Below are positions 20,173-27,963 of a DNA stretch of 42,765 nt, one piece after another. The DNA lies in the NCBI GenBank assembly GCA_011523365.1, contig WTGY01000059.1, positions 1-42,765 of the forward strand, read 5' to 3'. The stretch comes from Caldilineaceae bacterium (GTDB lineage Bacteria; Chloroflexota; Anaerolineae; Caldilineales; Caldilineaceae). Every line of letters begins with the position of its first letter. The first letter of the stretch is position 1. A program made the position numbers and the translations under genes. Below the pieces are notes generated by a model. The model did not search any database and was not told where the DNA came from. It saw nothing but the letters and a program-made list of their open reading frames with translations.

Positions 20173-20364
20173 AGTTGTCTCCTTACCTGTTGACTGCTTC
20201 GCCGCCAGAATGCCGGCCAGGATGAAGCGGGTAGCCCTTTATAGCGCTCAGTACCGATTCTCTCGTGTCCAACCGACCAATACTGGTAGGGGTTGAAGGA
20301 CAAGAACGGTAGAGCTTCCGGGGCCATCTCGACTCATTCTCGTACTGGGTCGCTGTTGACAGCA

Positions 20365-20394
20365 ATTGTAGGGCAGTCACGCTTGATTTGTCAA
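20365..20394 (-). promoter_or_regulatory. Strong sigma70-type promoter of the nitrite/sulfite reductase operon
   Basis: On the minus strand TTGACA (20389-20394), an 18-bp spacer and TACAAT (20365-20370). This is the closest consensus match in the window. The transcript would start near 20358 and carry a leader of about 185 nt before GTG 20172. The leader contains a possible 29-codon open frame (20248-20337, minus) but no riboswitch that I recognise. Confidence 0.65.
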
Positions 20395-20821
20395 GCATGT
20401 TATGTCGACGGGTGCACTCTACTTTCGCGGTGTGGGCTTATTTGCTTCGGAGGCGATGCGCCTGGCGTATTGGGCCTGTCTGCGACAACGAACCTGAAGC
20501 CACATCTTGCAGAGGCCTGTGGGCGCAGACAGTGTTTCTTTCGGGCATAATGGAGCTATTCTTCCCGACCGACCGGACAGAAGCCTGCAGATAAGAACAG
20601 TCCAACTCACCGGGATTCGTGTACAGGACTGCATCTCGGGTGAGGCCGTCGAGTGCACTCGGAGGAAATGGTTGAAATGGGGATCGGGAGCGCCCAGTAG
20701 GGGACGCTGCCGAGAATGAGAAGCTCCACGCGGGGCGTTTCAGTTTTCCGCCAAGTTCGCTCGCGTACGGTCACTGAATCCGGATAAGCAGACGATCAAG
20801 CGCAGGTCTTAGCGATTTTTT

Positions 20822-20849
20822 TTGGCCTGTCCTTTTGATCCTTTATACT
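20822..20849 (+). promoter_or_regulatory. Candidate promoter upstream of the M16 peptidase
   Basis: TTGGCC (20822-20827), a 16-bp spacer and TATACT (20844-20849) in a locally AT-rich patch. If used for the peptidase gene the leader would exceed 500 nt and include the repeat at 21107, so it may instead drive an unseen small RNA. Confidence 0.3.
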
Positions 20850-21106
20850 TTTTTGGTCATGTTGATTTGGTGCACGTGTTGCCGGGGGCATGCAAGGGTT
20901 TGGCGACCTGACAGCGGCACTGACAAATCTGGAGGAACCGTCAGGACGGCATCTGAATGTGATATCCCTGCTCGTTAGGGAACACATTTTTCTCATTGAG
21001 GGGGAGAACACTCGGAACCAACCAGGAGGCGGGATGAGGGGAAGCCCGGCCGCCGCGGGACGGCAGCTTCACATTACCATCACACTGGCTGCGGCGCGAG
21101 GTTTAG

Positions 21107-21166
21107 CCGGGGGCGTTGCGGGGGCGAAGCCCCTGCACAAGGGAGGGCCGAAGGCCCGACCGCCCA
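21107..21166 (+). repeat. Three-way-junction repeat, copy 2
   Basis: This is the core of the dispersed repeat with sequence changes: hairpin 1 is tgcgggggc-gaa-gcccctgca (one G-T pair replaces G-C) and hairpin 2 lacks two loop bases. The flank after it (an aactgtag stretch, then agtggtcagt and tcagagac) also matches the flank of the 31611 copy, so homology reaches to about 21205. The larger element seen at 31347 and 42462 is absent upstream here. Confidence 0.85.
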
Positions 21167-21399
21167 GAACTGTAGTAGACAGTGGTCAGTATTCAGAGAC
21201 CGCTACGATCAGTTGAGGATAGGAATCAAGAGGGGTGAGGATACGGAACCTCGCTCGACTCTTTCGGCATGGCACGCTGATTGCGGCGTGGTCGTTGCGA
21301 AAACTTTATCGAATGGCAACAGGAAGTTCACATTCGCAGTTTACATTGGTGGGGGCGGGTGCGAGCTTGGTACAAATGAATAAGACTAAGGAGTCAAGA

Positions 21400-24300
21400 A
21401 TGAATGGAGAGAGAAAAAAGCCCACAGTGTCCACGCGTATGAAAGGGCGCCGGACAGTAGCCGGGCGGGGAACGAGGAATGCAAGACTATTGGTGGCACT
21501 GCTAGTTCTGATAGCAGTGCTTGCCAGTGCGTGCGAAGGGGTGGAGACCCCTTCGGCCAGTTCAGGGGAGACGACAGGATCTGGTGCTGCACAGGCGGCG
21601 GCCCCGGCCGAGGAGGGCGAACAGGCGCAGACTTACCTGGACCTGGACAGCGAAACGCTGGATATGAACGCGCCCATCCCTCTGGATCCAAGCATACGCA
21701 AGGCACAGTTGGACAACGGCCTGACGTACTATATCCGCCACAATACGGAGCCGGCCAACCGGGCAACGTTAATGCTGGCGATCAACGCGGGCTCCATACA
21801 GGAGGATGAGGACCAGCTGGGGTTGGCCCACTTTGTTGAGCATATGATGTTCAATGGAACTGAGCGTTTTCCCAAGCAGGCCTTGATTGACTATTTTGAA
21901 TCGGTTGGCATGACCTTTGGGCCTGACGTGAACGCCTATACTTCGTTCGATGAGACGGTGTATTTCCTGGAATTTCCCACCGATGACGAGGAGATTATCA
22001 GTACGACGTTCCAGGTGGCGGAGGATTGGGCCAGCCGGGCGACGATTTCGGATGAAGAGGTAGATGGTGAACGCGGCGTCATCCTGGAAGAGGAACGCTT
22101 ACGGGACCAGAATGCGAGCGGCAGGTTAAACAAGCAGTTGTTCCCGCTTCTGCTGGGGGAATCGCGGTATACTGACCGGATGCCGATCGGCGACATGGAA
22201 ATCGTGCAGAACACGCCGGCAGAGACATTGCGGAGGTTCTACAGGGACTGGTACCGGCCTGATCTGATGGCGGTCATTGTTGTGGGCGACATCGATGTTG
22301 ACGCTATCGAAGGCAAGATCACCGAGCATTTCGGCGGCCTGACGGCGCCGGAGCCGGCGCGACCCAGGGTTTCCTACTCTCTGCCGGACTATGAAGATAC
22401 GGGATATCTGATTCTCACCGATCCGGAGTTCCCGGTAACGATAGCCCAGATAATCTACCGGCAGGCGGCCCCGGACCTGAATTCGGCCGGCGTGTTCCGC
22501 GACCGGCTGATCGGCAATCTGTTCTACAAGATGTTGAATTTCCGACTCGACGACCTAACCAGGGAAGCGGACTCACCCTTCCTTGGGGCATTTGTCAGCG
22601 AGGGGCAGCTGGTGCGGGGCAACAACTACCAGGTGGTAGGTGTACAGGTGCGCCAGGGGGAGGCCCTCTCCAGCCTGGAGGCTGCCCTGACCGAGGTTGA
22701 GCGCGTGCGCCGACACGGCTTCACGGCTGCAGAAGTGGAGCGGGCCAAGTCGGAGATCTTGAACACGTATGAACGACTCTACAACGATCGTGAGAATCTG
22801 CGCAATCACTCGCTTGCCAGCGAATACAGCCGCAACTACCTTGAGAACGAGACTGTTCCGGGCATCGAGGTTGAGTACAAACTGGTTGGCCGGCTGCTGG
22901 AAGGGATAAGCCGAGACGACGTCAATCAGAGGGCGGAGCTCTACGTAGGTGGAAGCAATCGTTCGGTATTTGTCGTCGGGCCGGAGCGGGACGCGGACAG
23001 CCTGCCCAACGAGGGCGAATTGGCGGCAGTTTTCGCAGACATCGGGGCGAAAGAGGTAGAGCCCTACCAGGACATCGAAGCGGTTACAGCGCTCTTGACC
23101 GAAGTTCCGGAGCCGGCGGAGATCCTCTCACGTCAGACGGACGAGACATATAACATCACGGATCTGACACTGGCAAACGGAGCGAGAGTATTGCTCAAGC
23201 CGACTACGTTCAAGGAGGAGGAGATTCTCTTCAGCGCGTCCAGCCCGGGCGGGTCCTCGCTGGTCAGCGATGAAGACTACCCAGAGGCGGATTTCATCGA
23301 CAGCATAGTTAGCCAGAGTGCGGTGGGCGACGTGAGCTACGCGGCGCTGCAGCGGCTCCTGGCCGACAAGTCTGTGACGGTCTCGCCCTACATAGGCGAG
23401 TTGGACGAAGGATTTTACGGCCATTCCGGCCAGGAGTACATTGAGACCCTGTTCCAACTCGTATACCTGTACGGCACGCAGCCGAGAGCAGATGACGACG
23501 CCTTTGCAACGCTAAAGGACCAGTACACGGAGTCGCTGCGCAATCGAGAACTGGACCCGCGCAGCGCGCTGACAGACGCCTTCATCGAGGCCCGTTACGG
23601 CGATTCCATACGACGCAACGTTCCAACTCTGGAGATCATCGGTTCGCTAGATCTGGAGCGGGCATTCGCCATCTATCAGGAGCGTTTCGCCGATTTCAGC
23701 GACTTCACATTCGTTTTTGTCGGAAACTTCGACCTTGAGCAGATGGTGGAATGGTCGCAGCGGTACCTGGGAAACCTGCCTGCACTGGACCGTTCGGAGA
23801 CATGGCAGGACGTAGCACCTGACCCGCCTCCAGGCATCGTGGAAGTTCCCGTCTACCGCGGCCAGGACGAGCAGAGCCTGACGACCATACTGTTTACGGG
23901 GCCTGGTGAGGACACTCTGGAGAATCGGCTTCACTTGCGCATGCTGGAAACGATTGTGGATATCCTGATGCGTGAGGAGCTGCGTGAGGCGTTGGGAGGC
24001 GTGTATGCGTACGGGGCATCTGCCTCAATGGAACCGGATCCGGACAGCCTGTATGAGATCTCACTCTACTTCGGCAGCGATCCTGCCCGAGTACAGGAGT
24101 TGGTAGATGCCCTGTTCGGGCTCATCGCCGAAGTGCAGGCTAACGGGCCCAGAGAAGACCTGTTGGAGAAGGCCAGGATACAGATCGTACGCCAACGTGA
24201 GGAGCAGTTGGAACAGAACAATTACTGGCTGCGGGTCCTGGAGTATTGGGCCTCGGAGGATGACGTCGATCTGGCCAACTTTGTGGATCTGGATGTTGTG

Positions 24301-24414
24301 GAGAGCCGAACCAACGCGGTGACAACGGAAGAGGTCCAGGCCTCGGCGTTAGCGTTCCTGCCGCTGGACCGGTACATTCTGGTGTCGCTCTATCCGGAAG
24401 ACTTTGAGGAATAG
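21400..24414 (+). CDS. M16 family zinc metallopeptidase, predicted lipoprotein (PqqL-like)
   Basis: A 1004-aa pitrilysin-type peptidase. The first M16 domain has the inverted zinc motif HFVEH (H144, E147, H148) within LAHFVEHMMFNGT, and the downstream acidic ligand region is EVDGERGVILEEERL (about 220-234). DVNAYTSFDETVYFLEFP follows the PqqL-like pattern. The second M16 half (from about residue 580) has no HxxEH, as is normal for the two-lobed family. The N terminus has a basic region, a hydrophobic stretch and lipobox LASAC with C45, so it is likely anchored outside the cytoplasmic membrane and degrades peptides there. ATG 21400 was chosen over upstream starts (frame open from 21235) because AAGGAG lies 6 nt before it. 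A strong terminator follows. Confidence 0.92.
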   Translation: MNGERKKPTVSTRMKGRRTVAGRGTRNARLLVALLVLIAVLASACEGVETPSASSGETTGSGAAQAAAPAEEGEQAQTYLDLDSETLDMNAPIPLDPSIRKAQLDNGLTYYIRHNTEPANRATLMLAINAGSIQEDEDQLGLAHFVEHMMFNGTERFPKQALIDYFESVGMTFGPDVNAYTSFDETVYFLEFPTDDEEIISTTFQVAEDWASRATISDEEVDGERGVILEEERLRDQNASGRLNKQLFPLLLGESRYTDRMPIGDMEIVQNTPAETLRRFYRDWYRPDLMAVIVVGDIDVDAIEGKITEHFGGLTAPEPARPRVSYSLPDYEDTGYLILTDPEFPVTIAQIIYRQAAPDLNSAGVFRDRLIGNLFYKMLNFRLDDLTREADSPFLGAFVSEGQLVRGNNYQVVGVQVRQGEALSSLEAALTEVERVRRHGFTAAEVERAKSEILNTYERLYNDRENLRNHSLASEYSRNYLENETVPGIEVEYKLVGRLLEGISRDDVNQRAELYVGGSNRSVFVVGPERDADSLPNEGELAAVFADIGAKEVEPYQDIEAVTALLTEVPEPAEILSRQTDETYNITDLTLANGARVLLKPTTFKEEEILFSASSPGGSSLVSDEDYPEADFIDSIVSQSAVGDVSYAALQRLLADKSVTVSPYIGELDEGFYGHSGQEYIETLFQLVYLYGTQPRADDDAFATLKDQYTESLRNRELDPRSALTDAFIEARYGDSIRRNVPTLEIIGSLDLERAFAIYQERFADFSDFTFVFVGNFDLEQMVEWSQRYLGNLPALDRSETWQDVAPDPPPGIVEVPVYRGQDEQSLTTILFTGPGEDTLENRLHLRMLETIVDILMREELREALGGVYAYGASASMEPDPDSLYEISLYFGSDPARVQELVDALFGLIAEVQANGPREDLLEKARIQIVRQREEQLEQNNYWLRVLEYWASEDDVDLANFVDLDVVESRTNAVTTEEVQASALAFLPLDRYILVSLYPEDFEE

Positions 24415-24437
24415 CGGTTGCCGAAGGGTTAAAGGAG

Positions 24438-24470
24438 AGCGGGCAGTTGACGGTAAACTGCCCGCTTTTT
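24438..24470 (+). terminator. Intrinsic terminator after the M16 peptidase
   Basis: A perfect 11-bp stem (24438-24448 with 24456-24466), a 7-nt loop and five Ts. It lies 24 nt after the peptidase stop. The opposite strand has no T-tract, so it acts mainly on plus-strand transcription. Confidence 0.9.
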
Positions 24471-24492
24471 CATGTCAGAGCCGAGCGCGACA

Positions 24493-24690
24493 TCAATGAC
24501 CGTAGAAATGTTCGGTGGGATCGATAACGGAGTCCTGCCAGTCCAGATAGCGGGCGGCCTCCTCCAGATTTGCTGCCTTGCCGTCATCGACCAGTTGCTG
24601 AAGGGTGTCAAGCTGCATTTCGGTCAGCGTACCGGACTGCAAAGCGACCAACCAGCTGCTGAACTCCTCTTTTTCATCAATGCGCGCCAT
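24493..24690 (-). CDS. Small unknown protein (65 aa)
   Basis: A short acidic, probably helical protein (MARIDEKEEFSSWLVALQSG ... LQQLVDDGKAANLEEAARYLDW). No known domain recognised. It looks real because GAGGA lies 9 nt before ATG 24690, it directly follows another small gene (37-nt gap), and a good promoter precedes the pair. The heptad-like hydrophobic spacing suggests a helix-helix partner, possibly the upstream protein. No toxin or antitoxin signature is evident. Confidence 0.6.
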   Translation of the reverse strand: MARIDEKEEFSSWLVALQSGTLTEMQLDTLQQLVDDGKAANLEEAARYLDWQDSVIDPTEHFYGH

Positions 24691-24727
24691 TGTCTGTTTT
24701 CCTCACTTTTCGGGCGCGAGCGCCGCT

Positions 24728-25039
24728 TCATAACGTAAACTCGACGTCGCTGCCATCTTCAAAATAGAGCTGCAGGTGTAGGGCATTGAGCCTGAAGTGG
24801 CTCATGCCCAAGCAGGCGCGTTCTGCCTGAGTGCGCTCGGCAGAGGCCTTTGCCCAGCGGCTTTCGCGGCCTTTGTGTTCAAACTGGAGGTAACTCCCGT
24901 CCTCAAAGAAGAGAACAGCCTGATTGAACTCAGAGTTGGCAACGTAGCGGACAGCATGCGCGGCGGCGCTTTGCGCCAGGGAAAAGGATTCCAAGTCGAT
25001 TTGAAAGGAGCCATTGCCACCGTCTGTTCGCTCTTCCAT
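24728..25039 (-). CDS. Small unknown protein (103 aa) with an internal FEDGS repeat
   Basis: An unassigned soluble protein. It contains two similar beta-hairpin-like units: AVLFFEDGSYLQFEH (about 42-56) and LQLYFEDGSDVEFTL (about 89-103), separated by a helical, charged segment. This suggests an internal duplication or a symmetrical sheet. ATG 25039 has an AAGAGG-like site about 7 nt upstream, and a TTGCGC/TATAGT promoter about 85-110 nt upstream. It forms a two-gene unit with the 65-aa protein. There are no cysteines in a metal pattern, no membrane helix and no signal peptide. Confidence 0.6.
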   Translation of the reverse strand: MEERTDGGNGSFQIDLESFSLAQSAAAHAVRYVANSEFNQAVLFFEDGSYLQFEHKGRESRWAKASAERTQAERACLGMSHFRLNALHLQLYFEDGSDVEFTL

Positions 25040-25123
25040 CTGGAAGCCTCTTCACCTGCCAAAGTACAGATCTTGCGATTCGGTGGGCAGGCTCTAGTTC
25101 ACTGCGTTGTGGTGTTGGGGATG

Positions 25124-25152
25124 ACTATACAGTAGCAAATGTGATCGCGCAA
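25124..25152 (-). promoter_or_regulatory. Candidate promoter for the two small unknown genes
   Basis: On the minus strand TTGCGC (25147-25152), a 17-bp spacer and TATAGT (25124-25129). The predicted start near 25117 leaves a leader of about 77 nt. Its presence supports the two small frames as genes. Confidence 0.5.
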
Positions 25153-25212
25153 GAGGACACTCTTGGTGGCACAGGGCAGAGCATGCAGATTCGAACGTCA
25201 AAATAGTCAATA

Positions 25213-25240
25213 GAGGGCACCCACAAGGGGAGCCCCTACC
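25213..25240 (+). repeat. Short GGGCACCC hairpin repeat, copy 2
   Basis: This matches the 8361-8387 unit except for one stem base (ggggagcccc in place of ggggtgcccc), which breaks one pair. It lies in the 430-bp gap 25040-25469 that otherwise holds only the small-gene promoter and the leader of the Trm112-like gene. Confidence 0.75.
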
Positions 25241-25469
25241 GACAAAGGGAGCCTCACAACGATCAGTTGTTTCTTGATGTGATATCCTCTTTAAGTTTGT
25301 GATAGGAGGCTTGTCATTCGTTGGCAGATTGGGAGGAAATAGCATTTGACATGCTAACTGGTTGGTGGATTGGTAGTATACGGCGCCAGATTTTCTTGGG
25401 GGGAGCGTGTATGCTACGATTGCGGCATTCGTAATGGTACAGTTCAGAATTCAGAAATGGAGTTGTGCG

Positions 25470-25847
25470 ATGAAAAAGCTGATTAAGTTCCTCCTATTTG
25501 TCGGATTTGCCGCCGGTGTGGTGTACGTACTGAAGCAGGTCTTGGGGGGTACGCAGCCGGAAGGGGCAGGCAGCGGCGTATTGCCTGAAACGCCTGTGAC
25601 CCCTTTGGAAGACATGCCTCTGGGCGGCGAGGTAAGTCCTCAACTCCTGGACATCCTGGTGGACCCCGAAGACAAGGGGTCGCTTCAATTGATGGACGAC
25701 AGCAAGTTTCTTCTAAACCCCCGCAATGGCTATCGCTATCCGATTCGCAATGGGATTCCGGTGATGCTCATTGAAGAGGGGAAGAAGTACCAGGATGAAA
25801 GCCTGATTCAGAACGGGCAGGAGCAGACGGAGGCGTCGTCGGCCTGA
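25470..25847 (+). CDS. Membrane-anchored Trm112/UPF0434-like protein without zinc cysteines
   Basis: A 125-aa protein with one N-terminal transmembrane helix (about 4-22, KLIKFLLFVGFAAGVVYVL), a proline-rich linker and a Trm112-like domain from about residue 58. The Trm112 landmarks are clear: LLDILVDPEDKGSL, then NPRNGYRYPIRNGIPVMLIEEG. At each position where zinc-binding family members have cysteine there is Asp, Asn or another residue, so this form cannot bind zinc in the usual way. Trm112 proteins normally activate methyltransferases; a membrane-tethered version might hold a partner at the envelope (inference). ATG 25470 has GGAG 7 nt upstream; the frame is open from 25407. Confidence 0.8.
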   Translation: MKKLIKFLLFVGFAAGVVYVLKQVLGGTQPEGAGSGVLPETPVTPLEDMPLGGEVSPQLLDILVDPEDKGSLQLMDDSKFLLNPRNGYRYPIRNGIPVMLIEEGKKYQDESLIQNGQEQTEASSA

Positions 25848-25961
25848 GGTTGTTCTCAACTGCCGGGGACAGAAGACCGGCGTGCGGGAGAGCATGGCGG
25901 AAGCCGTTTCACGTACGGCGGAAGCTCGGTCTCAATGGGAGTACAGTGCGAATCGCAGAGG

Positions 25962-25993
25962 AGCCTGGCGGCAGTTAATGCGCCGGGCTTTTT
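25962..25993 (+). terminator. Probable intrinsic terminator after the Trm112-like gene
   Basis: AGCCTGGCG (25962-25970) pairs with CGCCGGGCT (25981-25989), with one G-T pair and a 10-nt loop, followed by a run of five Ts (25989-25993). It lies about 115 nt after the stop and just before the 3' end of the convergent histidine kinase gene. Confidence 0.6.
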
Positions 25994-26030
25994 GATTCTC
26001 AGAGGCTGTGCAGGCTCTGATGGGTACCGA

Positions 26031-27758
26031 TCAGGCGAGGGCCGCCGGGGGGCTTCCGTCCGGCTGGCGCCCCAAGGGGTCAATAGGGAGCACGATGGTA
26101 AAGGTTGCGCCGTCGCGGTTTTCCACGCTGACACGTCCGCCGTGTGCTTCGACGGCGCTCTTGACGATAGCAAGGCCCAATCCAACACCAGGAAGCTGTT
26201 CGCTCATTTCGCCGCGATAGAAGCGCTCGAAGATTTGTTCGTGGTCGACCGGCTGGATTCCCGGCCCGCTGTCGGCCACAGTCAGAAGCGTAGCATGGGC
26301 TTCCCCGGCGGCGGCGAGTTCGACGCATCCCCCTGGCTGGGTGAATTTCAGCGCGTTGTCCAGGAGATTGGCCAGCGCCATCCCAAGGCTGGTCCGGTCA
26401 CACCAGATCGTGTCGAGTCCTTGGGCCAGAGACAGGCGCAGGTCGATCTGTTTGGCCGCGGCAGTCGACCGGAATGGGGCCAGAGATTCTTCCAGGAGGC
26501 CTGCGAGGTCATGTTGGGCGATATCCAGGGCTGCGACGCCGCCTTCGAGGCGGGAAAGGTCGAGCAGGTGACCGGTCATCCATTGCAGTCGTTCCAGTTG
26601 TCGCTGGCTTTCACCCAGGAACTCGGAACGCGTTTCCGGTTCACCGCCGGCCTGGCCCTGCAGGATCTCGATGAACTGGCGCAGGGCGGTCAGCGGGGTA
26701 CGCAGTTCGTGGGAGGCGTCTGCGATGAACCGGCGCAAAGCGTCTCGTTCTGCTGCCAGGTCGGCAAAGGTTGCTTGAAGACGTGCTGCCATGCGGTTGA
26801 AGCGGCGGGAGAGGTCCCCGATTTCACCGACCGTTTCTGGCGCGCGTACGGCCAGGTCTCCCTCCTCCATCTGCTGGGTTGCGGTTTCGAGGGCCATCAA
26901 GGGGGCAGTCAGCGTCCGGCTCATCAGGAATCCGAGCAGGACGGCTACGAGGACCGCGCCCAGCCCTGCCACCATGAGCGCGCGACGAATGGCGAGAAGA
27001 GGCTCGGCGAAAAAGGTGAACCTGTTGGTCATCTGGACGTAACCGACAACCTGATCGTCGTGATGGACGGGGACGGTAACTTGAGGCCCTTCTGCAGGCG
27101 GGGGCACCGCCCCGGGGGCGTAGCCGAATACGATGCGCCAAATTCGCGGCGTCGAAAGAACGTCGAGCGTTACGGCGCGGTTTTGCGTTGTGTTCCCGTT
27201 GTCGGGTGATGCGTCACCAGGATCGACGATGACCAGCCTGTCCCCCAGGAAGCCGGGACGTCTTTCGAGCGACAGGGCGGCTGCCTCCTCATTCTGTGTG
27301 CCGCCTTCGTCAAGGTCCATGGCGAACATTCCGCGCGGGTGCCCTGAACCAGAGATCACGATGACAGGGCTGACCATCCCTTTCTGCCAGTTCTCTCTAT
27401 CGCTGCGCGAGAGATCGCTGAGCAAGCTCAGAAGGGCAGGCCTCGAATCCAGGGGGGCCAGACGCATCTGTGAATGGGCAAGCGCCCGATGGTCTCTGTC
27501 GAGAATCGTCAGTTCAGTATTGGTGAGGAAGCCCGAAGTTATCGCCAGTTGTTGAAGACGAAGGCCCTGATTCGATCGGACCAGGAGCGGTTCAGCCATG
27601 CGTGCTACGGCCTCGGCGTTGAGGACGAGCGTCTCATGTTCGCGGGCGGCCATGTATCGAGTGAGCAGGCCGAGGGCGACGACTCCGATTAACAGGATCG
27701 TCAGCAGAGTCAGGGCAGCGTAGCTAATGATCAGACGCCAGCGAATCGAGTTCAGCAT
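26031..27758 (-). CDS. Membrane sensor histidine kinase (HAMP-HisKA-HATPase)
   Basis: A 575-aa kinase, from the ATG giving MLNSIRWRLIISY. TM1 is about residues 8-33, then an extracytoplasmic sensor region of ~220 residues with no recognised domain, TM2 about 265-288, and HAMP. The phospho-acceptor is the His in ASHELRTPLTAL, the N box is NLLDNALKFT, G1 is DSGPGI and G2 is GVGLGLAIVKS. It would autophosphorylate and feed the response regulator encoded at 29494-30192. Unusually the two are separated by a secreted PDZ protein gene, which could belong to the sensing arm. The frame stays open upstream to 27911, but that part overlaps a long hairpin and is not protein-like. The ribosome site is weak (AAGAAG). 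Confidence 0.88.
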   Translation of the reverse strand: MLNSIRWRLIISYAALTLLTILLIGVVALGLLTRYMAAREHETLVLNAEAVARMAEPLLVRSNQGLRLQQLAITSGFLTNTELTILDRDHRALAHSQMRLAPLDSRPALLSLLSDLSRSDRENWQKGMVSPVIVISGSGHPRGMFAMDLDEGGTQNEEAAALSLERRPGFLGDRLVIVDPGDASPDNGNTTQNRAVTLDVLSTPRIWRIVFGYAPGAVPPPAEGPQVTVPVHHDDQVVGYVQMTNRFTFFAEPLLAIRRALMVAGLGAVLVAVLLGFLMSRTLTAPLMALETATQQMEEGDLAVRAPETVGEIGDLSRRFNRMAARLQATFADLAAERDALRRFIADASHELRTPLTALRQFIEILQGQAGGEPETRSEFLGESQRQLERLQWMTGHLLDLSRLEGGVAALDIAQHDLAGLLEESLAPFRSTAAAKQIDLRLSLAQGLDTIWCDRTSLGMALANLLDNALKFTQPGGCVELAAAGEAHATLLTVADSGPGIQPVDHEQIFERFYRGEMSEQLPGVGLGLAIVKSAVEAHGGRVSVENRDGATFTIVLPIDPLGRQPDGSPPAALA

Positions 27759-27837
27759 GTTTGCTTCTTTACGCTGTTTAAGGACGGGCCAGGGGGTCTT
27801 GACGCGTCGCTTTCCGTAAAGGTCCTGCAAAGAAGAG

Positions 27838-27873
27838 TCCGCTCTGCGGTCTGTCAGCCGAACGCAGAGCGGA
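27838..27873. repeat. Perfect 11-bp inverted repeat upstream of the histidine kinase
   Basis: TCCGCTCTGCG (27838-27848) and CGCAGAGCGGA (27863-27873) with a 14-nt loop. It is the first of two tandem hairpins in the 205-bp gap between the PDZ gene and the kinase gene. No T-tract follows. Confidence 0.8.
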
Positions 27874-27889
27874 GTGCGTTGTGAATTTG

Positions 27890-27941
27890 CCAGCTTCTGA
27901 TGCGGGTGCACCTCACAGTGCAGTGCCGCATCAGAAGCTGG
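27890..27941. repeat. Perfect 16-bp inverted repeat behind the PDZ gene
   Basis: CCAGCTTCTGATGCGG (27890-27905) and CCGCATCAGAAGCTGG (27926-27941) with a 20-nt loop that itself contains a TGCA/TGCA pairing. It starts 22 nt after the PDZ stop on the minus strand. Stem strength suggests a 3' end or processing hairpin, but the sequence after it is not T-rich. Confidence 0.85.
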
Positions 27942-27963
27942 TGGTCATAGAGGCAGATATGTT

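Larger units (their letters stand above)
20395..21399. other. Long non-coding region between reductase promoter and M16 peptidase
   Basis: About 1 kb without a convincing gene on either strand. The open frames here (for example 20507-20719 and 20890-21216) lack ribosome sites and one runs through a repeat. It contains a possible H-type pseudoknot at 20598-20644: CAGTCC pairs with GGACTG while the interleaved CTCACC pairs with GGTGAG. It also holds a T-rich stretch and candidate promoter near 20810-20850, and a copy of the three-way-junction repeat at 21107-21166. I do not recognise 6S RNA, RNase P, tmRNA or SRP RNA motifs in it. Confidence 0.55.

Noticed and set aside
20248..20337. Possible 29-codon leader peptide in front of the reductase gene
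   Set aside because: It has no clear ribosome site and no cysteine or other regulatory codon run. Kept only as a remark on the leader.
20890..21216. Plus-strand frame of 108 codons
   Set aside because: It runs through the 21107 repeat and its flank, has no ribosome site, and the product is low-complexity in that part.
25935..27209. 424-codon plus-strand frame
   Set aside because: It is antisense to the histidine kinase, whose motifs are intact; long antisense frames are expected at this GC content.
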